DNA of 64,000 nt from Candidatus Fibrimonadaceae bacterium (lineage in GTDB: Bacteria > Fibrobacterota > Fibrobacteria > Fibrobacterales > Fibrobacteraceae). The notes below the pieces were generated by a model that did no database searches, was not told the origin of the DNA, and was given only the letters and a program-made list of their open reading frames with translations. Location of the stretch: positions 35,345-99,344 of the forward strand of contig JAITFN010000061.1 of NCBI GenBank assembly GCA_031281345.1, in the 5' to 3' direction. The position numbers were made by a program, and so were the translations under genes. The stretch's first letter is position 1. Every line of letters begins with the position of its first letter. Of this stretch, positions 52,401 through 60,263 are shown piece after piece.

Positions 52401-52505
52401 AATATAGAAATTTTAACTATTATTACCTACATTTATCTTTACCAGCTTAGTATTTGGTTATGCTTACCCCTAGGGGGTAGACTCAGGGAACATATTTTCT
52501 ATATT
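52401..52505. promoter_or_regulatory. Divergent promoter region of the accessory locus
   Basis: TTTCTATATT on the minus strand at 52401..52410 faces the 40-aa ORF, and the same element on the plus strand at 52496..52505 faces the GHKL ATPase gene, 58 bases before its ATG at 52564. Both match the consensus exactly. CCCCTAGGGG lies between them and is a possible operator. Confidence 0.6.
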
Positions 52506-52563
52506 ACACTAGCAGTCTGTTGAATACCGATTGTATTATTTTTATTCTTTGAGGAAAGTGGCT

Positions 52564-54216
52564 ATGAAATTAAGCAAATTTGATATAGGTGCAGAGGTTA
52601 TTTCTATTATTACAAAAGGAATATACCCTAACCCTCAAGATGCATTAAGAGAATACATTCAAAATAGCGTTGATGCTCACGCTAAAAAAATACAAGTAAA
52701 AATTCGTCAAGAGTCTATTGTTGTTAAAGATGACGGGAAAGGTATGAATCATGATATACTGAGAAATGCTATTCGCATAGGAGTTTCTGATAAAAATCCA
52801 GCAAAAAATGTTGGATTTATGGGTATTGGCATTTATAGTTCTTTTCATTTATGTGAAAAATTAACAATATATAGTAAAGGAACAGAAAATATTCCTAATA
52901 AGTTAGAAATAAATTTTGGCAATATGAAATCTATATTGAATACACAGAAAGAAAAAAGATTAAATAACAAAATAAAAACTGAAGAACTTATAGATTTACA
53001 AACTTTATTAGAAAATTGTATATCACTAACTGGAAATGGAGCTTTATCCAACGATGAATATCCTAATCAAGGTACCATAATTGAACTTACAGGAATAGAA
53101 CCTGAATTTTATACAGCTCTATCGGATTTTGATACTGTAGCAAATTATTTAAGAAATATTGTTCCCCTTCATTTTGATGATAAAAATTTTAAATATTCTA
53201 GCAAGATAGAAACTGAAATTGCCAAAATATGTAATGAAAAAAAACAAAAATTTGAGCTAATCAATCTATCTCTTCAGGTAAATTCTAAAGTAGAAGATTT
53301 ATATAGACCTTACAAAGATAGCGACTTTAGCTCAGAAATTGAACCTCAAGAACCAGTATTTTTTCCAATTGAAAATGAAGAAACATTTTTTGGAGTTGCC
53401 TGGGGTTGCCTTAATTCGGTCAGAAAAAGATTAGATACAAAAAATTTGAGAGGATTTATCATAAAAAAACAAGGATTTTCAATAGGTAACAGGGAAGAAT
53501 TGGTAAAATATTTTCCACGTAAAAGTACTTTCTTCGATAGATACAGCGGAGAAATTATAATTATAAACCATAAAATACTACCTAATGCCTCTCGTAATGG
53601 CATAGAATATTCTCCATTACGTTCATCTTTTTATGAAGCATTAACAGAGGTAGCTGCTAAGTTTGACGAAAAAGGAAAGGAATATCAAGAATATAATAAA
53701 GGCGATGAAGAATTCGATAACCTTTTTAATTCATTTAATGACGTATTCGGAGCTTATAGTGAATACGAAGAAGATGCTGAGAAACTTGTAGGGACAATAG
53801 TTACACTTAAAAATATGTATGATGAGATTAACGGTAGAATAAAGAGGCGTGGATTTAAAAAAGAAACCGAAAAACTAGCAAAAAAATTACTTGAAAGTAT
53901 AAAAAAATTTGAAATAACTATACAAAATAGAATAACAACTGTTAACGAAAAGAAAAAAAATAAAAAACCAAATATACAAAAAAAAGATATTGCTAAAAAA
54001 ATTTCTAACATAAAATTAAATAATTCCTTGAGTAGCATAAAAAATTACGAAAATTTATATGATTTACTTATTGATATAGATGTAAAAATTGAAGATGATT
54101 TTGCACATATAATTTATTTGATCGATGAAATGTTTATTCAAAAAGTAGCTCAGTCTAAGGCTGAGTATTATCAATTATTACAACAATTTAAAGAAAGAGT
54201 ACAAGAGGACGAATAA
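52564..54216 (+). CDS. GHKL-type ATPase (Hsp90/MORC-like)
   Basis: 550 residues from the ATG at 52564, with GAGGAAAG upstream. REYIQNSVDAHAKKI is the N-box, VKDDGKGMNHD the G1 box and VGFMGIGIYSSFHL the G2 box of a Bergerat ATP-binding fold. A transducer-like second domain reaches ~350, and the rest is a charged coiled coil (RGFKKETEKLAKKLLESIKK). Related ATPases occur with restriction-modification genes (paraMORC). Role here unknown. Confidence 0.82.
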   Translation: MKLSKFDIGAEVISIITKGIYPNPQDALREYIQNSVDAHAKKIQVKIRQESIVVKDDGKGMNHDILRNAIRIGVSDKNPAKNVGFMGIGIYSSFHLCEKLTIYSKGTENIPNKLEINFGNMKSILNTQKEKRLNNKIKTEELIDLQTLLENCISLTGNGALSNDEYPNQGTIIELTGIEPEFYTALSDFDTVANYLRNIVPLHFDDKNFKYSSKIETEIAKICNEKKQKFELINLSLQVNSKVEDLYRPYKDSDFSSEIEPQEPVFFPIENEETFFGVAWGCLNSVRKRLDTKNLRGFIIKKQGFSIGNREELVKYFPRKSTFFDRYSGEIIIINHKILPNASRNGIEYSPLRSSFYEALTEVAAKFDEKGKEYQEYNKGDEEFDNLFNSFNDVFGAYSEYEEDAEKLVGTIVTLKNMYDEINGRIKRRGFKKETEKLAKKLLESIKKFEITIQNRITTVNEKKKNKKPNIQKKDIAKKISNIKLNNSLSSIKNYENLYDLLIDIDVKIEDDFAHIIYLIDEMFIQKVAQSKAEYYQLLQQFKERVQEDE

Positions 54217-55227
54217 ATGAAGCAATCATTTAATACAGAAAATAAAAATTTTATTAGGGAAAATTGGAATAAACCAATCATCAAGTTTCTATCAAAACGA
54301 ATAGGAGAAAAATTAATTTATATAGGGCTTCCTTCGCCAGAAGCTGGTGATGTTAAGCAATGGCTTGAACATATTAAATCCATTATAGCTTTTCAATGTA
54401 GAGATTACGGTAAAGCATCAAATCCAAATCAAAATAGAGACCAAATTATAAAATTGGATAATTTTTTAAGAGAATTAGAAAGACAGGAAAAAATAGAAGA
54501 CTATACTATTTACGATGGTTATTTAGAAGAGGTTGTATTAAAAGAATATGATAATTCTCCAAATGAGATAAAATTTAGTCAAGATAAATTTATAACTCTA
54601 TACAATTTGGATTTCTGTAATGATATTGCTTCTCCTATAGAATATACAGATAAAAACGGTAACATTAAAAAAGCATATAAATTTAATGCTATTCAGAAAT
54701 TATTAGGTGTACAAAAATTATTAAGTGAAATTTCTAATAAATTTATTTTTTATTTGACTGTTCATTGTAGTTACAAAGATAAAGAATTACAAGATTTCAT
54801 AAATACAACGGAGAAATCTATTAAAGATTATTTAAAACGGTATTCGTCTTTAAAAGGAGATGATAAGAATGCTGAAATTGTACGTTTATTTGTATGCCAT
54901 AATATTAAAAAATATTTTAGTGCAAATGATTTTTCATATCATATTCTCCCAATAATCAAATATCAAGGCATTGGTAAAACAACTTTGTTACATTTTTCTG
55001 TGATAGGAATTCATCCTGAACCTACAGCAGAAGGAGCTGCTGATTTCCAGCCTTTGGATGAAATTATAAAGAGACCATTCATAACTATAGAAAATGAGCA
55101 ATTTAAATATGAAACTATATTAGAGGAAGAAAATATAGATCCAACTGAAAGAATAGATCCAATAAAGTTATTTGAAAAATCACAAACTTTTAAAAAAATG
55201 TGGAATATAAAAAAATCAAATAAATGA
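54217..55227 (+). CDS. Unknown protein in the ATPase/R-M locus
   Basis: 336 residues. The ATG follows the ATPase stop directly, with GAGGAC upstream, so the two are co-translated. IKYQGIGKTTLLHFSVIGIH contains GIGKTT, but it lacks the rest of a Walker A and is placed late (~residue 250), so I do not call it an ATPase. Mostly helical; no signal or membrane segment. No family recognised. As AT-rich as its upstream neighbour. Confidence 0.68.
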   Translation: MKQSFNTENKNFIRENWNKPIIKFLSKRIGEKLIYIGLPSPEAGDVKQWLEHIKSIIAFQCRDYGKASNPNQNRDQIIKLDNFLRELERQEKIEDYTIYDGYLEEVVLKEYDNSPNEIKFSQDKFITLYNLDFCNDIASPIEYTDKNGNIKKAYKFNAIQKLLGVQKLLSEISNKFIFYLTVHCSYKDKELQDFINTTEKSIKDYLKRYSSLKGDDKNAEIVRLFVCHNIKKYFSANDFSYHILPIIKYQGIGKTTLLHFSVIGIHPEPTAEGAADFQPLDEIIKRPFITIENEQFKYETILEEENIDPTERIDPIKLFEKSQTFKKMWNIKKSNK

Positions 55228-55237
55228 ATTATATTTT

Positions 55238-55633
55238 TTGTCTTCTGCTAATGCAGAGTACGATCAAACGAAATTTTTCTACCTTACCCCTATGCCTTCT
55301 TCAACCAACACAGCCGACCCTCTCAACGAATACCTCGGCTATCTCTCTGCCCACCCAAACGGCGAAGAAATACAATACCGTACTTCCTTTGAAAATTTTT
55401 TCAATAAAAGCGTTCCCTCTCACTTGGCAAAAAGAAACATAACCGCAATTCAAGAAGACAGGCACAGCGGTATAGATGTTGAAGGCACGCCGGATTTTTT
55501 TGTGTATGAGGATTACGGTTCTCTTTTTAAAAGATTGGTAGGTTTTATAGAGTGCAAAAAGCCTGCGTATAAACTTGAAAAGCTCATTGAAAGCGAGCAA
55601 ATCAAAAATATGCCAAAACCTGTGAGAACATAA
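55238..55633 (+). pseudogene. Type IIG restriction enzyme, nuclease half (frameshifted)
   Basis: 131 codons from TTG at 55238; an ATG is at codon 19. GTPDFFVYED followed by LVGFIECKKPAYKLEKLI forms a PD...ECK nuclease core (PD-(D/E)XK type). The frame then ends at MPKPVRT. Adding one A to the A5 run at 55604..55608 restores the reading IKKYAKTCENIIITNYHRFILLQKGK (in part) and joins this piece to the methyltransferase ORF at 55663. So a single-base deletion separates nuclease from methylase. Confidence 0.82.
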
Positions 55634-55662
55634 TAATAACCAATTATCACCGCTTTATTCTT

Positions 55663-58371
55663 TTGCAAAAAGGCAAGGTGGAACACGATGTTGAACTTTC
55701 AAACGAGCAAAACAGAATTCAAAAGTTTGAAAATTTGCTCCGCGATTTTTATAGCTACGATTATCCCTATATAAAAACGAAAAAATCTTTGGTTTCCGTG
55801 CTTGCTACCCAAAGCTTTTACTATTCCGTTGCTTTGCGTGAATTTATGGCGGACAAGGAAAATGCGGCGGCGAATTTTTATGTGAAGTTCAACGGTCTTT
55901 TTGGTGAGTATCAAAAATCCATAAGCTACCACTATGAATTGGAGGATTTTTGCGACATTTATTCCCAATCGCTGGTTTATGGGCTTATGCTTTCCTGCAT
56001 TGACACCGGGAAAAAACTTGATGAGAAGGAATTGGATTATCTGCGCGGTATTCCAAGCGAATATAAATTGCTTCACGAATTTTTACAGCAAGCCTATGAA
56101 AACCGCGATTTGCCTATGCCTATAAAAATAGCCCTCATAAACATTGGGAAAAATATAAACCTGATAAGCATTGAAGACATACAAAAGGAATTTGCCAAAA
56201 CGAACAATGGCAAGCAAAATATAGTTGTGTATCTCTATGAGGATTTTCTGCAAGAGTATGATAATTTGCGGAAAACCGAGAAGCGAAAAGAAGGCGGAGT
56301 TTATTACACTCCAAGCGAAGTGGCGAATTTCATCGCTCGCAGCGTGAATGGGATTATTAAAACAAAATTTTCTATGCACCACGGTTATCTTTCTCGCAAT
56401 GTGAAAATTTTAGATTTCGCTTGCGGAACAGGAACTTTTTTGCATTCTATTTTTGAGCAAATTATTGGAAGTGATATGGACGATGTGGATAAGGAAATTG
56501 TGAGAAACAAAATTGCGAATGACATTTACGGTTTTGAATTGCTCTTTACGCCATACATAATAGCACATACTATTTTGACACGATTTTTGAAAGAGAAAGG
56601 CATAAAAATAGACGAGCGTTTAGGAATTTATCTAACAAATACGCTTGATATAAGCCAGCATTCAATAAGCAGCTTGTTGCCTTCCTTGAAAAGAGAATAT
56701 GAGAAAGCAATGGAGATAAAAGACCGTGAGCAGATTTTGGCAATTGTGGGAAATCCGCCTTATTTCAACGGCAAGAGCCAAGCGGAAAAAGGGAAGATTG
56801 ATAGTGAATTAAATGAATACAAGAAAGACCTAGATGAAAAGAAAATAAATCTTGACGATTTGTATATAAAGTTTATTCGTTTCGCTGAATGGAAAATTGA
56901 AAGATACGGAGAAGGCGTTGTCGGGATTATTACGAACAATAGCTATCTTGATGGAGTGACGCATAGAAAAATGCGAGAACATTTATATAACACGTTTGAC
57001 GAAATTTACATTGTGAATTTGCACGGCAATGCGCGCAAAGGCGAGATAGATAAAAATATTTTTGACATTATGGTTGGCGTGTCCATTGTGTTTTTTGTGA
57101 AATTGAAGAAGCCCACAAAAAAATGTATTCGGTATTTTTCCACATTGGATAATGATATGATTTCCCGTCAGGAGAAATTATCATTTTTGGAGAATGCAAA
57201 TTTTGAGAAAATAAAATGGAAAAAATTAAATCCAATCAAGCCATATTATTGGTTCGTTGATAAAGATTTGTCCTTGCAAGATGAATACAGCAAATTTTTG
57301 AAAATCACGGATATTTTTGAACATTACAGCAGCGGAATAGAAACAAAAAATGACAAATTTATTTTACATTATTCAAAAAATGATTTGAAAAATGTTGTAA
57401 AAAATCTTATTTCACTTTCCAATGATGAAATTTCAAAAAAATATAATGTTTCAGATAGCAGAGATTGGACTATAGAAAAAGCGAGAGACGATGTGAGAGA
57501 AAATTTTAATCTGCAAAGTGTTTTATACCGCCCATTTGATTATCGCTACACTTCTTTAAGTAAAACTTCAAAGAACTTTATCGCTTATCCTCGTTATGAA
57601 ACAGCCAAGCATTTTGAAAAACAAAACATAGGCTTATGTTTTACTCGTCAAGTATTAGGCGACAACTGGAAAAATATCTTTATATCCGAAAATATAATAG
57701 AGAGTTGTGCAGTTTCGTTAAGATCTCGTGAAAAAACTTATATAGCACCTCTCTACTTATATGAGAAAAGGCAAGGGATTGAAGGGCTTGGAGGAGGCGA
57801 GAGATTTCCAAATTTCACGGACGAATTCAAAAAATTTTTGCGAACTTTTGATTTCAAGCCCAGCCCCGAAAAAATCTTGGCATACATCTACGCCGTATTG
57901 CATTCGCCAGACTATCGCAAAAAATACATAGAATTCCTAAAAACGGATTTCCCCGCTGTGCCATTTACCAAAGATAAAGAAACATTTGAAAAACTCGCAA
58001 AACTTGGGCAAAAGTTAATAGACTTGCATTTACTCAAAAACTTACCAAGCGACAAAGAAATCAAAGCAAAAAACATCCCACAAACGAATTTCACAATAGA
58101 AAGCATCCACCACCACAATGATGAACTTTTCTTGCATACCACTCAAAAACAAAACATCTCATTTTCTGGAGTAACATCCAAAATCTACGACTTTGAAATA
58201 GGTTCGTACAAACCCATAGAGAAATGGCTCAAATACCGCATAAAAGATGAAGTGTCGCTATGTGCCGAAGATTTGAAGCATTTGAAGGAAATGATTGTTG
58301 CGATAAAGGGGACTTTGGAGGTTATGGGGGAGATTGATTTCACCTTTAAGCGGTTTGACATAAATCACTAA
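55663..58371 (+). CDS. Type IIG restriction enzyme, methyltransferase/specificity half
   Basis: 902 codons of open frame; the track start is a TTG that is internal to the ancestral gene. ILDFACGTGTFLHSIFEQII is the SAM-binding motif I and LAIVGNPPYFNGKS is the N6-adenine methyltransferase catalytic NPPY. A DNA-recognition region follows (VVGIITNNSYLDG, RPFDYRYTSL, FTRQVLGDN). Whether it is expressed is unclear: it lacks its own start region. If translated it could methylate without cutting. Its GC content looks higher than that of the two genes upstream. Confidence 0.85.
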   Translation: MQKGKVEHDVELSNEQNRIQKFENLLRDFYSYDYPYIKTKKSLVSVLATQSFYYSVALREFMADKENAAANFYVKFNGLFGEYQKSISYHYELEDFCDIYSQSLVYGLMLSCIDTGKKLDEKELDYLRGIPSEYKLLHEFLQQAYENRDLPMPIKIALINIGKNINLISIEDIQKEFAKTNNGKQNIVVYLYEDFLQEYDNLRKTEKRKEGGVYYTPSEVANFIARSVNGIIKTKFSMHHGYLSRNVKILDFACGTGTFLHSIFEQIIGSDMDDVDKEIVRNKIANDIYGFELLFTPYIIAHTILTRFLKEKGIKIDERLGIYLTNTLDISQHSISSLLPSLKREYEKAMEIKDREQILAIVGNPPYFNGKSQAEKGKIDSELNEYKKDLDEKKINLDDLYIKFIRFAEWKIERYGEGVVGIITNNSYLDGVTHRKMREHLYNTFDEIYIVNLHGNARKGEIDKNIFDIMVGVSIVFFVKLKKPTKKCIRYFSTLDNDMISRQEKLSFLENANFEKIKWKKLNPIKPYYWFVDKDLSLQDEYSKFLKITDIFEHYSSGIETKNDKFILHYSKNDLKNVVKNLISLSNDEISKKYNVSDSRDWTIEKARDDVRENFNLQSVLYRPFDYRYTSLSKTSKNFIAYPRYETAKHFEKQNIGLCFTRQVLGDNWKNIFISENIIESCAVSLRSREKTYIAPLYLYEKRQGIEGLGGGERFPNFTDEFKKFLRTFDFKPSPEKILAYIYAVLHSPDYRKKYIEFLKTDFPAVPFTKDKETFEKLAKLGQKLIDLHLLKNLPSDKEIKAKNIPQTNFTIESIHHHNDELFLHTTQKQNISFSGVTSKIYDFEIGSYKPIEKWLKYRIKDEVSLCAEDLKHLKEMIVAIKGTLEVMGEIDFTFKRFDINH

Positions 58372-59890
58372 ATATCCTCTCCACCCTATTCACATACAAG
58401 TGCTCCTTTAAAATATGCTCCCTCGCATTTTTTACTATCTCTTCTTTTGCCGCTGAATTATTCAAATAAAATTTCACTAAATCCGCATATTCCTCAGGAG
58501 AATTTGCTACGCAAATTGCATCTTTTGGGAACAACTCAAATAAATCGCTTTGGTCATCGCTAATCACAAAACGCTCGCAAAGGGGAATATCAAAAACTCT
58601 TTGATTAACCGCGGTTGGCATTTGGCAACTTGTTATGTTTATGTGAATGCTGCCGCTTGAATAATGCGAGCATAAGCCGCTTCGGTAATCTATGTCGGAG
58701 AGAGTTTTTATGTTGCTGCCGAATAAGTTTTTCCAGCCATTCGGGTCGCCGGCAAAAATTAAACCCAAAGCGAGCAAAGGTTCCAAACACAAACGCCGCT
58801 TTTCAGCAGATGCCAAATGTATGCAATAACTGGCAAACCACGCCTCGGCTTTGGTATCGGCAGGGATTTGCTGCGCAAAAATTTCCCGCGACAAAATTTG
58901 CTCTGCGGCATTTTTCGCTATAGGCAATGCTTCGTCTTTGTTGTATTGAATGTGTTTCCAAATATCGTCTAAAAATTTTCCGGCTATGGCAGAACCCGTG
59001 AACATCAAATCGTGAACAGGCTTTTTGTTTTGTGGGTAAAATAAATGCATATCTGCAGCAAGGGGGAGCCACTCCGCTTTTGCAAAGTTTTTTTCTAACA
59101 GCCACGGAATATAAGCTTTTTCCCAAGTCCATGCCACTATGTTTTTGCATTGCTCCTTGCTGAATAAACAAGCTATGGGGCGTGGGTCATCAACAAACCA
59201 AATATGCACAGGCACAGAAAACCTATTGCAAACGGAGAGCAAAATTCCCTCGGAATCTATGCCTTTTGCATTTACGCTGAGTACAAGACGGGGCGTGTCT
59301 TTTTGGAACAGCTCCATAAGCAAGGACTCTTGCTGACTAGGGTCTCTACTCTGCTGCGGGAGAGTTATGCAGGGAATTTGCAAATCTTTTAGAGCGTTTA
59401 AAATTTCCTGTTGCAAAAAATGCGTGCCAAAGGGAAGAGCTATAGCAGTGGGGCGTGCTGTGTTAAAATTGAGATTAAGAATGTTTTTTAATGCGGATTC
59501 GGCTTGCTCGGTGCAGTATCTGGCAGCGGCGGGGTGGCGAATTACTGTTATTTTATTGTTTTTGAATATGCTGTCAAATTGCGATAAGTCATCGCTGAAT
59601 AAAGCTACGTTTTGACCAGCCAATTTTTCTTTTACAATACTCAAATTTTCGGCAAAGGCATCGCAGAGGATTATCAGGGGAATTTTGTTTTTCGGAAAAT
59701 CCTTTAAAAACTCCAAATGATAGCCTAGACCTGTGCCAAAGGCAAAAATAATTCCACCTATGGAATTTGGCCTGAACCAATTTCTTTCTTGTTCTGGCTC
59801 TAGTGCGCTGTGTAAGAGCCGCTCAAAGCCATTTCCGCATATACGAGCGCTTAACTGCCCAGAAGAGGCATTAAAATGCTCGCAACGCAT
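58346..59890 (-). CDS. CgeB-like glycosyltransferase (DUF3880-type)
   Basis: 514 residues. GIIFAFGTGLGYHLEFLKDF and LVLSVNAKGIDSEGILLSVC lead into FVDDPRPIACLFSKEQC, LPLAADMHLFYP, MFTGSAIAGKFLDDI, then VNQRVFDIPLCERFVISDD near the end, as in GT-B glycosyltransferases of the CgeB/DUF3880 type. Probably glycosylates protein or surface polymer. It starts directly after the hpf stop (TAAATG) and overlaps the 3' end of the R-M gene by 26 bases. Confidence 0.78.
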   Translation of the reverse strand: MRCEHFNASSGQLSARICGNGFERLLHSALEPEQERNWFRPNSIGGIIFAFGTGLGYHLEFLKDFPKNKIPLIILCDAFAENLSIVKEKLAGQNVALFSDDLSQFDSIFKNNKITVIRHPAAARYCTEQAESALKNILNLNFNTARPTAIALPFGTHFLQQEILNALKDLQIPCITLPQQSRDPSQQESLLMELFQKDTPRLVLSVNAKGIDSEGILLSVCNRFSVPVHIWFVDDPRPIACLFSKEQCKNIVAWTWEKAYIPWLLEKNFAKAEWLPLAADMHLFYPQNKKPVHDLMFTGSAIAGKFLDDIWKHIQYNKDEALPIAKNAAEQILSREIFAQQIPADTKAEAWFASYCIHLASAEKRRLCLEPLLALGLIFAGDPNGWKNLFGSNIKTLSDIDYRSGLCSHYSSGSIHINITSCQMPTAVNQRVFDIPLCERFVISDDQSDLFELFPKDAICVANSPEEYADLVKFYLNNSAAKEEIVKNAREHILKEHLYVNRVERIFSDLCQTA

Positions 59891-60244
59891 TTATTTTACT
59901 ATTTCAGATGTTGGAATGCCTTTGTGGTCGCTGGCTTTTTCGTGCAATTTTAAAAGTTGTGCCTTTATTTTTGAAATAGCCACATCCAGAGCCTTGCCAA
60001 AGTTTTCTTCCTCGGCAGAAGCCGCAAAGGGTGAATGTCCTTTTACGCTGGCGGTTATTTCAACCTTGCGTTTTAGCTCAATGCCATTTGCAATTTTTGA
60101 AATGCCTTCCACCACAACAGTAAATTCGGTAACCTTATGGAAAATGGTTTCCAGCTTGCCAAGCTCGTTTTGAATAACAGTCTGGAATTTAGACGCAGGC
60201 TCATCCAAGTGCCTAACGGTAACATTAATGGGTATATTGCTCAT
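59891..60244 (-). CDS. hpf: Ribosome hibernation-promoting factor
   Basis: 117 residues from the ATG at 60244 (MSNIPINVTVRHLDEPASKF); the track start is 22 codons earlier. VEGISKIANGIELKRKVEI and FGKALDVAISKIKAQLLKL match the short HPF/YfiA family, which binds the ribosome decoding site in stationary phase. A TTACTATATT element lies eight bases before the ATG. Confidence 0.9.
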   Translation of the reverse strand: MSNIPINVTVRHLDEPASKFQTVIQNELGKLETIFHKVTEFTVVVEGISKIANGIELKRKVEITASVKGHSPFAASAEEENFGKALDVAISKIKAQLLKLHEKASDHKGIPTSEIVK

Positions 60245-60252
60245 AACTAGTG

Positions 60253-60262
60253 AATATAGTAA
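60253..60262 (-). promoter_or_regulatory. Promoter-like element TTACTATATT before hpf
   Basis: Eight bases before the hpf ATG; it lies just upstream of the preceding gene's stop codon. Confidence 0.5.
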
Positions 60263-60263
60263 A

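Noticed and set aside
54961-54985. GIGKTT as a Walker A motif in the 336-aa protein
   Set aside because: It lacks the GxxxxGK[ST] spacing, lies far from the N-terminus and has no Walker B after it.
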